A stretch of 64,000 nucleotides of DNA from Synechococcus sp. C9 (GCF_022984075.1 NZ_JALAAD010000001.1:558001-622000); one strand, 5' to 3'. Numbered from the stretch's first letter, positions 19,122 through 29,740 are shown. A program made the numbers and translations. Notes: generated from the letters alone by a model not told the origin.

Positions 19122-19712
19122 CTATGGATGAATCGTGCCATCGGGCATCACCGCCCCGGTCAGATTCGCCCCCGTGAGATTCGCACCCCGCATACTCGCC
19201 CCCGCCAAATTTGCCCCTGCCAGATTCGCCCCCGTGAGATTCGCCCCCCGCAGGATTGCCACCACCAAAAATGCCCCGGTTAAATCCGCCCCGGCGAGGT
19301 TAGCGTGATAAAGATTTGCTTCCGTGAGATTGCTATGCGCCAAGGAACAGCCTTGCATCTGGGCGTTCAACCCATCCACCCCCCGCAGATAGGCTCCCCG
19401 CAAATCCGCCTCCTGCAACTGCGCCTCCCCAAAATTGGCAAAAATCAAATCCGCCTCCCGCAAACCCGCCTGGTTGAGCCGCGTACGGGTCAGGTTACAC
19501 CGGCAGAGAATCGCCCCCCCCAGGTTGGCACCCGTCAAATCCGCCTCAAATAAATCCGCCCGGTACAGGTTTGCCCGTTCCAGCACAATGCCGGGGAGTT
19601 TCATCCCATGCAAATCCACCCGGTTCAAGTCCACCCGTGCAAAATGCCGCTCCCCTTCCAGGTAACGTTGCTGGAGTTGTTCCGCCGTCAGTTGGGTTAG
19701 GGTCATGGGCAT
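19122..19712 (-). CDS. Pentapeptide-repeat protein
   Basis: A 196-residue protein. After a 20-residue helical lead (QLTAEQLQQRYLEGERHFARVDL) almost the whole chain is A(D/N)LxX repeats, with about 30 units forming a beta-helix. The lead resembles the segment before the repeats in the protein at 852-1652 (LLQRYAAGERDFTGISL), so the two belong to the same subfamily. Function is unknown. An ATG two codons downstream is an alternative start. Confidence 0.87.
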   Translation of the reverse strand: MPMTLTQLTAEQLQQRYLEGERHFARVDLNRVDLHGMKLPGIVLERANLYRADLFEADLTGANLGGAILCRCNLTRTRLNQAGLREADLIFANFGEAQLQEADLRGAYLRGVDGLNAQMQGCSLAHSNLTEANLYHANLAGADLTGAFLVVAILRGANLTGANLAGANLAGASMRGANLTGANLTGAVMPDGTIHP

Positions 19713-19743
19713 CGTACCAATGAATTAATTAAAAAAAATTAAA

Positions 19744-20241
19744 TTACAAACCAATCACATATTTGCGCCATTCCTGGTTGGAACCACCCCGCAGATGCTT
19801 GCTCACCTCAAAATGTAAACTGCTGTGGGGACGACGGGGACGCTGGCGCAGGGGTAAGCGGGCTTCCTCCGGGGTACGATTGCCTTTTTTGATATTACAT
19901 CGCACACAAGCGGTAACGATATTTTCCCAGGAATCCCCCCCACCCCGGGACTTGGGAATCACATGGTCCAAGGTTAAATCCTCCCCCGTATAGCCACAAT
20001 ACTGACAACTATGCCCGTCCCGATGGAGGACATTACGGCGGGTTAAGGGAATTTCCTTGTGGGGAATGTTCACATAATGCCGCAGACGGATAACCGTAGG
20101 TAAGGAAAAATTGGGGTAAATTACCTTACCATTATGTTCCAATTGCTCCGCCTTGCCCTTGAGAAGCAGTACTGCCGCCCGTTTCCAGGTGGTGATATTC
20201 AATGGCTCATAGGAAGCATTCAGCACCAACACCTTTGCCAT
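19744..20241 (-). CDS. HNH endonuclease of the conserved cyanobacterial type
   Basis: A 165-residue protein with an N-terminal domain (KVLVLNASYEPLNITTWKRA) and a C-terminal HNH motif: CQYCGYTGEDLTLDHVIPKSRGG, then NIVTACVRCNIKKGNRTPEEA. All four zinc cysteines and the catalytic His are present. This family is widespread and usually single-copy in cyanobacteria and other bacteria; a role in DNA repair is suspected but not established. ATG at 20241 is chosen; a GTG one codon earlier is possible. It is unlike the shorter HNH protein at 1995-2279. Confidence 0.88.
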   Translation of the reverse strand: MAKVLVLNASYEPLNITTWKRAAVLLLKGKAEQLEHNGKVIYPNFSLPTVIRLRHYVNIPHKEIPLTRRNVLHRDGHSCQYCGYTGEDLTLDHVIPKSRGGGDSWENIVTACVRCNIKKGNRTPEEARLPLRQRPRRPHSSLHFEVSKHLRGGSNQEWRKYVIGL

Positions 20242-20302
20242 CACTTCCCCAGGGCAAGAGCAAGATTTGTCAAGATATTAACACAATTAAACGAAGCCGT
20301 GT

Positions 20303-21484
20303 TTAGGAAATGCGGTAGGCATCCGGGCCATTCCGCAGGGCGAAGGCGAAGGAATCCCGGGGATTTTTGCCAATCCACAAAATGTACACCCCCAAGGCGA
20401 GCAGAGCCACCCCCGCCAGCCAACCAAAAACCTGCCGCAACCCCAGCCCCACCGCCAGATTCCCCAACAGGGGCCCCGCCATTGCAATCCCCAGGTCAAA
20501 CCCCCCCAGACATAGCCCAAAACTGCGCCCCCGCTCCTGAGCATAGGAACGATCCGCAATCAAAGCCGCCATACCGGGGATCAACAGCCCCGCCCCCATC
20601 CCCTCCAACACCCCCGCCAGCACCAACCAGGGCACCCCCTGCGCCCACCACAAAGTGACCATCGCCAGCCAATAGCAGGCCAAGCTGACCGTAATCAGCC
20701 GCCCCCGCCCCCACCGGTCCGCCACCTGTCCCAACGCCAGCCGCACCGAAAAACTCGCCACCGCCACCGCCGTATAAAACAACCCCGGATTCATGGGGAT
20801 GCCCTGCCGTTTGATAAATAGGGGGATAAAAATCTGCAAACTGCCAAACAACAACCCCACCAGCAAAAACACCAAAGCAGGTGTCCGTAGGCGAGGCGTT
20901 AGCAATAACCCCCACGACATCCCCAGGCTCGATGCCGCCCGTGCCCGTTGCGGTTCCTGTACCCCCCAAGTACACAAGCCCCAACTCAACCCACCCAGCA
21001 GAGCCGACAGGGTAAAAATCGCCGTGTATTGTCCCTGATCCGCCAAAAAACCCCCAATCGCCGGCCCCAACGCCACCCCCACCGGTTGCGCCAAGGTCAT
21101 ATAGCCCAACACCTGCCCCCGCTGAGCCGCCGGAGCCAAATCCGTCACCAGAGCCAAATACCCCGTCGCAAACGCCGCCACACTCAACCCGTGATACGCC
21201 CGCAGTACCAGCAGAGCCGGAATCCCCTGCAACCAGAGATACCCCAGGGGAGCCGTCGCCAACACCAGCAAACCAATTTGAATCCCCAGCTTGCGCCCCC
21301 TCGCATCCGTCAACCGCCCCACCGGCTCCCGGAACAGCAACATCCCCACCGCAAACGCCCCGATCACCCAGCCAATCTGGGCATCGCTCGCCCCCACCAC
21401 CTCATCCAAATAAAGCGGCAAAGTCGGCAACAGCAAGGTCAGCCCCAACCAAAACAACAACGCCGACCCAAACAACCGCCCCAT
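20303..21484 (-). CDS. MFS transporter
   Basis: A 12-helix major facilitator of about 393 residues. The N-terminal half has the loop motif GRLTDARGRKLG (motif A) between helices 2 and 3, and LVTDLAPAAQRGQVLGYMTLAQPVGVALGPAIGG (motif C-like), typical of drug:proton antiporters. The second half has a repeat of motif A (GQVADRWGRGRLI). The substrate is unknown; efflux is the best guess. The ATG at 21484 (MGRLFGS) is preferred over 21505. Confidence 0.87.
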   Translation of the reverse strand: MGRLFGSALLFWLGLTLLLPTLPLYLDEVVGASDAQIGWVIGAFAVGMLLFREPVGRLTDARGRKLGIQIGLLVLATAPLGYLWLQGIPALLVLRAYHGLSVAAFATGYLALVTDLAPAAQRGQVLGYMTLAQPVGVALGPAIGGFLADQGQYTAIFTLSALLGGLSWGLCTWGVQEPQRARAASSLGMSWGLLLTPRLRTPALVFLLVGLLFGSLQIFIPLFIKRQGIPMNPGLFYTAVAVASFSVRLALGQVADRWGRGRLITVSLACYWLAMVTLWWAQGVPWLVLAGVLEGMGAGLLIPGMAALIADRSYAQERGRSFGLCLGGFDLGIAMAGPLLGNLAVGLGLRQVFGWLAGVALLALGVYILWIGKNPRDSFAFALRNGPDAYRIS

Positions 21485-21691
21485 ACATCCTTGCAAACCT
21501 TTCAAATCATCCCCCGCTGACCAACCAGTCAGATTGATAATTAAAGTACCAAGTTTATTAAAAATTGTATCTTTTTTGACGGCATAGCGGCGGGTAATAC
21601 CGATGGCGCAGGTTAATTCATCCAGGTAATCTCAAATGATTGATGGGAAGCACCAAATTACTCAAAGCCAGAATAAAGCCACGCACTGCTA

Positions 21692-21765
21692 TCATCACCC
21701 TAAACGGGAATAGCATCGGGATCGCAGGTGCACCGCCCCCATCCTTGATTCTGCGGAATGTTTGT
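21692..21765. repeat. Decayed family A/B repeat core
   Basis: TGCTATCATCACCCTAAACG resembles the family A end, and CGGGATCGCAGGTGCACCGC followed by CCCCATCCTTGATTCTG is a mutated core. It lies in the 357-bp gap between the MFS gene and the kinase gene, where nothing else was recognised. Confidence 0.4.
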
Positions 21766-21841
21766 TCCTGCATCGAATCGGCTGGCTCAATCCTTAGCTC
21801 TTGAAGTATGAAATTTTAAGTATGAAATTTTTACTCACGAT

Positions 21842-23389
21842 TCAAGTGAGACTGCCGGATAACTGGGCTTGCCATACCGAGGAATCCAGGGTCGTATCTA
21901 CTGTTGTTACCAAAGGTAATTCGGCTGGGGTAAAAGGCTCCCATTGTTGCAATTGTTGTGTTAATAAATCTGCCGTTGCATCCGCAATATCCCCGGTACG
22001 CAAACGCAATCGCTCTCGCAACACTTCTACGGGGGCTTGCACATGAATGATTCGCACAAAGACAGTTAAATTTTCCACCTTTTTTAATACCTCTTGCCGC
22101 AAATGTACCCGGTCGTATTTGGCATCCAAAACCACCGATTGCCCCTCAGATAAGAGCGCCAAAGCCACGCGCAATAATTCCTCATAGGTACGCTCAGTCA
22201 TGGCGGGGGTATAGAGTTCCGCACCGCCTTTTTCGTGCAAATCAATTCCTGCCAAATGCTTCCGCACCGCATCCGAACGGATATGAATTGCCCCATAAGT
22301 TTGGCTGAGATACCGGGCAACCGTAGATTTTCCCGCCCCCGATAAACCCGCCATCACCCACAACCGGGGCGTTAACCACTGACTATAATGCCAGGCGAAT
22401 TGGTAATAGCGAATCGCTGTGGTTTTTGCAGATTCCCGCAAGGACGCTGGTGCCCCCGCATCACTCGCTAAAAAAGAATTTACCTTCGCCCGAATATACG
22501 CCCGGATACTGCAATAAAACGGGAGTAATCTTGCCGCTAAATAGTCCCCGGTTAATTCTAAATAGCGATTCAAAAAGGCATAGGCTAAATCCCTGCGCCC
22601 CCGAAACTCTAAATCCATGACCAAAAAGGCGACATCATACACCGTATCGGTCAGGCGAAATTCCTCATTAAATTCAATACAATCAAATACACAGGCGCGT
22701 CCCTCAAAAAAACAGATATTCCCCAGATGTAAATCCCCGTGACATTCCCGGATTTTCCCCAGGTTTTGCCGCTCGATAAACCAATCCCGATGTTGGGTTA
22801 AATAAGTATCCGTAAACTCCCGAATTTCTTGAAACTCTTTAGCCAATCCCCAGTCTTTTGTATAGGATTCCGTCGCCTCATAATTGCTATCCACCACCCG
22901 CTTGAGCATTTCTAAAGAACCAAAACTGGTAATATATTCGTTGGTGGGAGATTGTTGGTGAAATTGGGCGATTTGGGTGCCTAAATTTTCTAAATCCTGC
23001 ACCGTCAATTTCCCTTGCTCAAAACAGGTGAGCCACAAATCCTGTTCGTTGAATTGCCGCATCTTAACCGCATATTCCACGATTTCCCCATCATTGCCCA
23101 ACCCGTATTCCCCCTGGTTATTAACAGCAATGGGCAGGACTTCTAAATATAATTCCGGGGCTAACCGTTGATTTAATCGTAATTCCTCATAGCAAAAGGT
23201 GCGGCGTTTTTCCAGGGTAGAAAAATCTAAAAACCCAAAATTCGCCGGTTTTTTCACCTTGTAGGCATAATCCCCGGTCAAAATCACCCAGGAAATATGG
23301 GTTTGCTTGAGGCTGATTGCCCGCACCGGATGGGGATAAAATGCCGCCCGTTGCATCTGTTGGATCAAAGGGGAGAGCGTCTCAGCCAT
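21842..23389 (-). CDS. Bifunctional APH-like and P-loop kinase-like protein
   Basis: A 515-residue two-domain protein. Residues 1-320 resemble aminoglycoside phosphotransferase-fold kinases: CHGDLHLGNICFF (catalytic HGDLHxxN) and VFDCIEFNEEFRLTDTVYDVAFLVMDL (metal-binding Asp). Residues 330-515 are a zeta-toxin/gluconate-kinase-like P-loop domain: GLSGAGKSTVARYL and VVLDAKYDRV. This fusion is known in many bacteria as an AAA family ATPase without assigned substrate. The ATG at 23389 overlaps the end of the usp gene by 8 bp, so hisD, usp and this gene appear to form one unit. Confidence 0.86.
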   Translation of the reverse strand: MAETLSPLIQQMQRAAFYPHPVRAISLKQTHISWVILTGDYAYKVKKPANFGFLDFSTLEKRRTFCYEELRLNQRLAPELYLEVLPIAVNNQGEYGLGNDGEIVEYAVKMRQFNEQDLWLTCFEQGKLTVQDLENLGTQIAQFHQQSPTNEYITSFGSLEMLKRVVDSNYEATESYTKDWGLAKEFQEIREFTDTYLTQHRDWFIERQNLGKIRECHGDLHLGNICFFEGRACVFDCIEFNEEFRLTDTVYDVAFLVMDLEFRGRRDLAYAFLNRYLELTGDYLAARLLPFYCSIRAYIRAKVNSFLASDAGAPASLRESAKTTAIRYYQFAWHYSQWLTPRLWVMAGLSGAGKSTVARYLSQTYGAIHIRSDAVRKHLAGIDLHEKGGAELYTPAMTERTYEELLRVALALLSEGQSVVLDAKYDRVHLRQEVLKKVENLTVFVRIIHVQAPVEVLRERLRLRTGDIADATADLLTQQLQQWEPFTPAELPLVTTVDTTLDSSVWQAQLSGSLT

Positions 23390-23780
23390 GCACCACCAAC
23401 ACCGCACAGGGCGCATCCGCCACGACCTGGGCACTCACGGACTGCCGCAAAATCCGCTCCACCCCCGTCAACCCCCGACTGCCGATGAGAATTAACTCTG
23501 CCCCCGTCGCCGCCGCCCAACCTACAATCTCCTCTGCCGGGTCGCCTGTTAGTATTTTTATACTACAATCGCAGGATACCATTTGCTGACACCATGCCAA
23601 ACAGGGGGTCAAATCCGGTTCCGGGTGGGGCACATCTGCCGGGCTGTCGGCGGGAATGGGTGGTCGTACATACACCAACTGTACCTGGGTAACCTGGCTC
23701 ACCTGGAGCCAACCCAAGGCTTGCAGTACCTTTTGGGCGGTACTCCCACCATCCACAGCCACTAAAATCGTTTTCAACAT
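23382..23780 (-). CDS. Universal stress protein (UspA family)
   Basis: A 132-residue single USP domain: ILVAVDGGSTAQKVLQAL at the N-terminus, and GSRGLTGVERILRQSVSAQVV at the C-terminus. The ATP-binding pattern G-x2-G-x9-G-S is nearly complete, but the third Gly is Gln (RQSVS), so nucleotide binding may be weak. The ATG shares one base with the hisD stop (TGATG), and the kinase-like gene begins inside its 3' end, indicating tight coupling. Confidence 0.9.
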   Translation of the reverse strand: MLKTILVAVDGGSTAQKVLQALGWLQVSQVTQVQLVYVRPPIPADSPADVPHPEPDLTPCLAWCQQMVSCDCSIKILTGDPAEEIVGWAAATGAELILIGSRGLTGVERILRQSVSAQVVADAPCAVLVVHG

Positions 23781-25072
23781 CAGGGTTTCAAGCGTAGGCG
23801 CACCGATTCTGCATGGGAATGCAAGCCTTCGGTTTCCGCTAACACTACCACAGCTTCTCCCAATTGGTGCAAGGCGGCCAAGGAAGCGGAGACAATACTG
23901 GTGGATTTCAGAAAGGTCTCTACCCCCAGGGCAGAACTGTAGCGCGCCGCCCCGCCGGTCGGGAGGGTGTGGTTGGGCCCCGCCAGGTAATCCCCCAGGG
24001 CTTCCGGGGTGTGATGGCCCAGGAAAATCGCCCCCGCATGGCGAATCTGGGGGAGCAGTTCCCAGGGTTCCGCCACCGCCAACTCCAGATGCTCCGGGGC
24101 AAAGTCATTCGCCAGTTCCGCCGCCTGCGCCAGGGATTCCACCACCACCACCAGCCCGTAATGGGCAATGGATTTTTCCGTCAACAGCTTGCGGGGATGC
24201 GCCTCTAATTGGACGGCTACCTGCTGGACAACCGCCTGGGCCAGGGTGCTATCGGTGGTGAGCAAAATCGCCGCCGCCAAAGGGTCATGCTCCGCCTGGG
24301 CCAGCAAATCGGCGGCCACCTGGGGGGCCTGTGCCGTTTCATCCGCAATGATCAGTACCTCCGAGGGCCCCGCCAAAGCGTCAATCCCCACCCGGCCATA
24401 GACCTGTTTTTTCGCCAAAGTTACATACACATTTCCCGGCCCGGTGATCACATCCACCCGGGGGATCGTCTGCGTCCCAAAGGCCAACGCCCCAATCGCC
24501 TGCGCCCCGCCGATGCGGTAAATTTCCTGCACCCCACATTCCTGGGCCGCCACCAATACCGCTGGATGCACCGCCCCTTCGGCCCCCGGCGGCGTGACCA
24601 TCACCACCCGTTCCACCCCCGCCACCTTCGCTGGAATACAGTTCATCAACACCGTGCTGGGATAGGCCGCCCGCCCCCCCGGCACATACACCCCCGCCCG
24701 GTCCACCGCCGTATAACGCTTGCCCAAAACCATCCCATCCGGGGCAAACTGCACCCAGGTCTGGGGCACCCGTTGCTGGTGAAATTCCGTAATGCGTTTG
24801 TGCGCCAAGCGAATCGCCGCCAACAATTCCGGGGACACCTGCTGGTAGGCGGCATCCAACTGGGAACCGGAGACCAAAAAATCCGCCGGGGTGAACTCCT
24901 GCTGGTCAAACTGGCGGGTATAGTCCACCAAAGCCTGATCCCCCCGTTGCTGTACCTGGGCGAGAATCTCCCGCACCTGTTCAGCCTGCGCCTGGGTATC
25001 CGTCAACCGCTGGCTAATTCGCCCCAACTCGGCTTTGGCCTCTGTCCCCTGGGTGACAACACGTAGCATCAT
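23780..25072 (-). CDS. hisD: Histidinol dehydrogenase
   Basis: It catalyses the last two steps of histidine synthesis, oxidising L-histidinol to histidine with NAD. The family signature is present from VITGPGNVYVTLAKKQVYGRVGIDALAGPSEVLI onward, with zinc ligands in LLAQAEHDP, and the catalytic ANDFAPEHLEL and GPNHTLPTGG segments. Of the possible starts, the ATG at 25072 (or 25069) gives the normal N-terminus MLRVVTQG; a GTG lies at 25087. hisG is 31 kb away in the window, so the pathway genes are scattered, as usual in cyanobacteria. Confidence 0.95.
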   Translation of the reverse strand: MMLRVVTQGTEAKAELGRISQRLTDTQAQAEQVREILAQVQQRGDQALVDYTRQFDQQEFTPADFLVSGSQLDAAYQQVSPELLAAIRLAHKRITEFHQQRVPQTWVQFAPDGMVLGKRYTAVDRAGVYVPGGRAAYPSTVLMNCIPAKVAGVERVVMVTPPGAEGAVHPAVLVAAQECGVQEIYRIGGAQAIGALAFGTQTIPRVDVITGPGNVYVTLAKKQVYGRVGIDALAGPSEVLIIADETAQAPQVAADLLAQAEHDPLAAAILLTTDSTLAQAVVQQVAVQLEAHPRKLLTEKSIAHYGLVVVVESLAQAAELANDFAPEHLELAVAEPWELLPQIRHAGAIFLGHHTPEALGDYLAGPNHTLPTGGAARYSSALGVETFLKSTSIVSASLAALHQLGEAVVVLAETEGLHSHAESVRLRLKP

Positions 25073-25181
25073 CGGGTTGACCCCCACTTCATGTCTTTAC
25101 CCTGTTGTAGCTTAATCTGACCGCCATTCAGGGCACTTGGTTAAGTCCTGTTAAGAATTTTCCCACCTGCCGCCGGGAGTG

Positions 25182-25211
25182 TTGACGAACTGATTTTAGA
25201 TGCTCTATATT
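25182..25211 (+). promoter_or_regulatory. Sigma-70-type promoter for rpsT
   Basis: TTGACG at 25182-25187 and TATATT at 25206-25211 are separated by 18 bp. This would give a leader of roughly 65 bases before the rpsT start, and may also feed tatD and the rpo genes. Confidence 0.55.
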
Positions 25212-25283
25212 TATAAAGCACTTGTGTTGTCGGACGAGTGCCATGATCCTACCGCTGTCCGGGTTGTTGCTGGGGTAATTTGT

Positions 25284-25577
25284 GTGGCTAACATCAAATC
25301 TGCCATTAAACGGGTCAAAATTGCCGAGCGTAATCGGTTACGCAACAAAGCTTATAAGTCCACGGTCAAAACCTTAATCAAGAAATGTCTGCTCGCCGTC
25401 CAGGCTGGGGATGTCGCTCAGGGGGAGGTTGCCCTGCGGTTCGCCTACAGCAAAATTGACAAGGCGGTGAAACGGGGGGTTCTGCATCCCAACAACGGTG
25501 CCCGTAAAAAAGCTCGCCTCGCCCGCAAATTGAAGCAGTTGGAAGCCCAAGCCCAGACCGTTGCCCCTTCGGCTTAG
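25284..25577 (+). CDS. rpsT: 30S ribosomal protein S20
   Basis: S20 binds 16S rRNA in the body of the small subunit. The N-terminus [21 protein letters not shown] is unmistakable, followed by the basic helical bundle, with the conserved KGVLHPNN-type segment present as [20 protein letters not shown]. The open frame reaches back to 25200, but the true start is the GTG at 25284, directly before ANIKS, with a GGGG ribosome site upstream; this gives 97 residues. It is followed by tatD with only 5 bp between, then rpoB, an order widely conserved in cyanobacteria. Confidence 0.95.
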   Translation: MANIKSAIKRVKIAERNRLRNKAYKSTVKTLIKKCLLAVQAGDVAQGEVALRFAYSKIDKAVKRGVLHPNNGARKKARLARKLKQLEAQAQTVAPSA

Positions 25578-25582
25578 TTGCC

Positions 25583-26374
25583 ATGCCCCCCTTGGTGGAT
25601 ACCCATGTGCATCTCAACTTTCGGGACTTCGCCGGGGAGGAGGGGGAGGTACGGCGGCGTTGGCAAAAGGCAGGGGTGGTGGGGCTGGTGCATTCCTGCG
25701 TGACCCCGGCGGAATTTCCGGAGATTCAAGCCCTGGTGCGGGAGATGCCGGAATTGAGTTGTGCGGTGGGGTTGCATCCCTTGGAGGCGCATCAATGGGG
25801 GCGGGAGGTATGGCAAGCCATCGAGGTGGGGATCGCCCAGGGAGAGCGGGTGGTGGCGGTGGGGGAAACCGGTTTGGACTATTACAAAGCCACCAATCGC
25901 AGTCAGCAGGAACGGGCGTTTTGGGAGCAATTACTGCTGGCGCAGGCGCACGGTCTGGCGGTGATCATTCACTGTCGGGAGGCGGCTCTGCCCATGCGGG
26001 AACTGTTGGCAAAATTCTGGGCGCAGTGGGGAGCGGTGCGGGGGGTGATGCATTGTTGGGGCGGTACACCGGAGGAAATGCAATGGTTTTTGGACTTGGG
26101 GTTTTACATCAGTTTCAGCGGCATTATCACGTTCAAAAATGCCCGGCAACTCCACGCCTGTGCCCCCTTAGTGCCAGCGGAGCGGTTGTTGGTGGAAACG
26201 GATTGCCCGTTTTTGGCGCCCGTCCCCCATCGGGGTCAACGCAATGAACCCGCCTATGTCCTACACGTGGCGGAAAAGGTGGCTGTTCTGCGGGGGGAAT
26301 CCTTAGCCCAGGTGGCGCATCAAACCACCGAAAATGCCCGGAGTTTGTTTCAGTTGCCGGTTGTGGTTGCTTAA
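25583..26374 (+). CDS. TatD-family metal-dependent DNase
   Basis: A TIM-barrel hydrolase of 263 residues with the full metal site: DTHVHL (His-x-His) at the N-terminus, AVGETGLDYY (Glu), IIHCREA (His), MHCWGG (His) and VETDCPFLAP (Asp). TatD enzymes degrade DNA 3' ends and also D-aminoacyl-tRNA-like substrates in some cases. Its place between rpsT and rpoB is a conserved cyanobacterial arrangement. It starts at an ATG 5 bp after the rpsT stop. Confidence 0.92.
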   Translation: MPPLVDTHVHLNFRDFAGEEGEVRRRWQKAGVVGLVHSCVTPAEFPEIQALVREMPELSCAVGLHPLEAHQWGREVWQAIEVGIAQGERVVAVGETGLDYYKATNRSQQERAFWEQLLLAQAHGLAVIIHCREAALPMRELLAKFWAQWGAVRGVMHCWGGTPEEMQWFLDLGFYISFSGIITFKNARQLHACAPLVPAERLLVETDCPFLAPVPHRGQRNEPAYVLHVAEKVAVLRGESLAQVAHQTTENARSLFQLPVVVA

Positions 26375-26395
26375 TGTTGTTCAGGGGATGGTGCC

Positions 26396-29300
26396 ATGAG
26401 TCAGTATGATACCTCGTTTTTGTTGCCGGATTTGATTGAAATTCAACGCTCCAGCTTCCGTTGGTTTTTGGAGGAGGGGCTGATTGAGGAATTGAAAAAT
26501 TTCTCCCCGATTACGGACTACACGGGCAAGATTGAACTGCATTTTTTGGGGGAACAATATAAACTCAAGCGCCCCAAATATGATGTGGAGGAGGCGAAGC
26601 GGCGGGATGCGTCCTATGCGGTGCAGGTGTATGTCCCGGCGCAATTGATGAATAAGGAAACCGGGGAAATTATTACCCAGGAGGTGTTCATCGGCGACCT
26701 GCCTTTGATGACCGACCGGGGGACCTTTATTATCAACGGGGCGGAGCGGGTGATTGTGAACCAAATTGTCCGCAGTCCGGGGATTTATTACAAAGAAGAC
26801 AAGGACAAAAACAACCGCCGTACCTACAGTGCCAGTTTGATTCCCAGCCGGGGGGCGTGGCTGAAATTTGAGACGGATAAAAATGATTTGGTGTGGGTGC
26901 GGATTGACAAAACCCGCAAGCTCTCCCTGCTGGTGCTGTTGAAGGCGATGGGGTTATCGGATAACGAAATTTTTGACAGTTTGCGCTACCCGGATTACCT
27001 GCACAAAACGGCGGAAAAAGAGGGGAATCCCACGGAAGAGGAAGCCCTGTTGGAACTGTACCGGAAACTGCGCCCGGGGGAACCGCCGACGGTGGGCGGG
27101 GGGGAACAACTCCTGCATTCCCGGTTTTTTGACCCGAAGCGTTACGACCTGGGCAAGGTGGGGCGGCACAAGCTGAATAAAAAGTTGGAACTGGCGGTGC
27201 CGGAGGAAATTCGGGTGTTGACCCGGGATGACATCCTCAAGGCGGTGAATTATTTGATCAATTTGGAGCATGGCACCGGGGAGGTGGACGACATTGACCA
27301 CCTGGGCAACCGCAGGGTGCGCTCGGTGGGGGAATTGTTGCAGAATCAGGTGCGGGTAGGGTTGAACCGCCTGGAACGGATTATCAAAGACCGGATGACC
27401 AGTGCGGAGGCGGAGCGGCTGACCCCGGTGAATCTGGTGAATCCCAAGCCGTTGGTGGCGGCGATCAAGGAGTTTTTTGGCTCCAGCCAGTTGTCCCAGT
27501 TCATGGACCAGACCAATCCCCTGGCGGAGTTGACCCACAAGCGCCGGATCAGTGCCCTGGGGCCGGGGGGGTTGAGCCGGGAGCGGGCGGGGTTTGCGGT
27601 GCGGGACATTCACCCGTCCCACTACGGACGCATCTGCCCGATTGAGACCCCGGAAGGGCCGAATGCGGGGTTGATTGGCTCCCTGGCGACCTATGCCCGG
27701 GTGAACCAGTACGGTTTTATTGAAACCCCCTTTTACCGGGTGGATCACGGCAGGATTCGCCGGGACTTGCCGCCGGTGTACATGACGGCAGACCAGGAGG
27801 ACGAACGGCGGGTGGCGCCGGGGGACATTCGGGCGGATGAGCAGGGGAATATTTTGGAACCGCTGGTGACGGTGCGCTACAACCGAGCCGTGACCCAGTG
27901 CGAGCGGCAGGAGGTGGAATTTGTGGCGGTGTCCCCGGTGCAGGTGGTGTCGGTGGCAACCTCGATGATTCCCTTTTTGGAGCATGACGATGCCAACCGG
28001 GCGTTGATGGGTTCCAATATGCAGCGGCAGGCGGTGCCCCTTTTGCGTCCCCAGCGTCCGTTGGTGGGTACCGGGTTGGAAGCCCAGGCGGCGCGGGATT
28101 CGGGGATGGTGGCGGTGAGCCGCACGGATGGGGAAGTGACCTATGTGGATGCCAGCCGGATTGTCGTCCGTAGTACCCAGGGGATGGAAATCACTTACCC
28201 GTTGCAGAAGTACCAGCGTTCCAACCAGGACACCTGCATCAACCAACGCCCTCTGGTCTATGTGGGGGATGAGGTACAGCGGGGGCAGGTCTTGGCGGAC
28301 GGGTCAGCCACCGAGGGGGGGGAATTGGCTCTGGGGCGGAACGTGCTCGTCGCCTATATGCCCTGGGAGGGGTACAACTACGAGGATGCGATTCTCATCT
28401 CCGAGCGGTTGGTGTCCGAGGATGTCTATACCACCATCCACGTGGAGAAGTACGAGATTGAAGCCCGCCAGACCAAACTCGGTCCGGAGGAAATCACCCG
28501 GGAAATTCCCAACGTGGGGGAGGATGCCCTGTCCCAGTTAGACGAAAACGGCATTATTCGGGTGGGTGCCTGGGTGGAAGCCGGAGACATTTTGGTGGGC
28601 AAGGTCACCCCCAAGGGGGAATCGGACCAGCCCCCGGAGGAAAAGCTCCTGCGGGCGATTTTTGGGGAAAAAGCCCGGGACGTGCGGGACAATTCCCTGC
28701 GGGTGCCCAACGGGGAAAAGGGGCGGGTGGTGGACGTGCGGGTCTTCAACAAGGACTACAAGGACGAACTGCCCCCCGGGGTGAACATGGTGGTGCGGGT
28801 CTATGTGGCCCAGAAACGCAAGATTCAGGTGGGGGACAAAATGGCCGGTCGCCACGGCAACAAGGGAATCATTTCCCGGATTTTAGCCCGCCAGGATATG
28901 CCCTATTTGCCCGATGGCACGCCCATTGATATTGTTTTGAACCCCCTGGGGGTGCCCTCGCGGATGAACGTGGGGCAGGTGTTTGAATGCCTGTTGGGGC
29001 TGGCCGGGTTGCACCTGGGCAAACGGTTTAAGCTGATTCCCTTTGATGAGATGTACGGCCCGGAAGCCTCGAAAAAGCTGGTACATAGCAAGTTGCAGGA
29101 AGCCGCCCGCAAAACCGGCAAATCCTGGCTGTTCAACCCGGAGCATCCCGGCAAGGTGATTTTGACCGATGGGCGCACCGGCGAACCCTTTGACCGGCCC
29201 GTGACCGTGGGCTGTGCCTATATGTTGAAACTGGTGCATTTGGTGGACGACAAAATCCACGCCCGTTCCACCGGCCCCTACTCCCTGGTTACCCAGCAAC

Positions 29301-29686
29301 CCCTGGGAGGGAAAGCCCAGCAGGGGGGGCAACGGTTTGGGGAAATGGAGGTGTGGGCCCTGGAAGCCTTTGGGGTGGCGCACATTTTGCAGGAACTGCT
29401 CACGGTCAAATCCGACGACACCCGGGGGCGCAACGAAGCCCTGAATGCCATCGTCAAAGGGCGGCCCATCCCCGAACCCGGCACCCCGGAGTCCTTCAAG
29501 GTGTTGATGCGGGAATTGCAATCCCTGTGTATTGACATCGCCGCCTACAAAAACAAGGAGGACGAGGTCACCGGGGAAACCACCGTCGTGGAAGTGGACT
29601 TGATGACCGACCCCGCCGGGGCCCGGCGGGTGCCCCCCCGACCCACCGCCTACGAATCCCTGGGGCGGGATGACGATGAGGACTAG
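26396..29686 (+). CDS. rpoB: RNA polymerase beta subunit
   Basis: The 1096-residue beta subunit contributes half of the active-site cleft. Recognisable blocks are [19 protein letters not shown], the rifampicin region [52 protein letters not shown], and the [10 protein letters not shown] region near residue 815 that contacts substrate. The ATG at 26396 follows a GGGGA ribosome site. The normal order rpoB-rpoC1-rpoC2 follows. Confidence 0.99.
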   Translation: MSQYDTSFLLPDLIEIQRSSFRWFLEEGLIEELKNFSPITDYTGKIELHFLGEQYKLKRPKYDVEEAKRRDASYAVQVYVPAQLMNKETGEIITQEVFIGDLPLMTDRGTFIINGAERVIVNQIVRSPGIYYKEDKDKNNRRTYSASLIPSRGAWLKFETDKNDLVWVRIDKTRKLSLLVLLKAMGLSDNEIFDSLRYPDYLHKTAEKEGNPTEEEALLELYRKLRPGEPPTVGGGEQLLHSRFFDPKRYDLGKVGRHKLNKKLELAVPEEIRVLTRDDILKAVNYLINLEHGTGEVDDIDHLGNRRVRSVGELLQNQVRVGLNRLERIIKDRMTSAEAERLTPVNLVNPKPLVAAIKEFFGSSQLSQFMDQTNPLAELTHKRRISALGPGGLSRERAGFAVRDIHPSHYGRICPIETPEGPNAGLIGSLATYARVNQYGFIETPFYRVDHGRIRRDLPPVYMTADQEDERRVAPGDIRADEQGNILEPLVTVRYNRAVTQCERQEVEFVAVSPVQVVSVATSMIPFLEHDDANRALMGSNMQRQAVPLLRPQRPLVGTGLEAQAARDSGMVAVSRTDGEVTYVDASRIVVRSTQGMEITYPLQKYQRSNQDTCINQRPLVYVGDEVQRGQVLADGSATEGGELALGRNVLVAYMPWEGYNYEDAILISERLVSEDVYTTIHVEKYEIEARQTKLGPEEITREIPNVGEDALSQLDENGIIRVGAWVEAGDILVGKVTPKGESDQPPEEKLLRAIFGEKARDVRDNSLRVPNGEKGRVVDVRVFNKDYKDELPPGVNMVVRVYVAQKRKIQVGDKMAGRHGNKGIISRILARQDMPYLPDGTPIDIVLNPLGVPSRMNVGQVFECLLGLAGLHLGKRFKLIPFDEMYGPEASKKLVHSKLQEAARKTGKSWLFNPEHPGKVILTDGRTGEPFDRPVTVGCAYMLKLVHLVDDKIHARSTGPYSLVTQQPLGGKAQQGGQRFGEMEVWALEAFGVAHILQELLTVKSDDTRGRNEALNAIVKGRPIPEPGTPESFKVLMRELQSLCIDIAAYKNKEDEVTGETTVVEVDLMTDPAGARRVPPRPTAYESLGRDDDED

Positions 29687-29740
29687 GTACCGGTGAGGAG
29701 TGACACGATTTAATGCTAATGTACTGCATGGAGGGAGACC

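Noticed and set aside
24209-25066. A 285-codon open frame antisense to hisD
   Set aside because: Reverse-frame artefact rich in His, Arg and Pro.
26954-28246. A 430-codon open frame antisense to rpoB
   Set aside because: Same compositional effect; rpoB is certain on the other strand.
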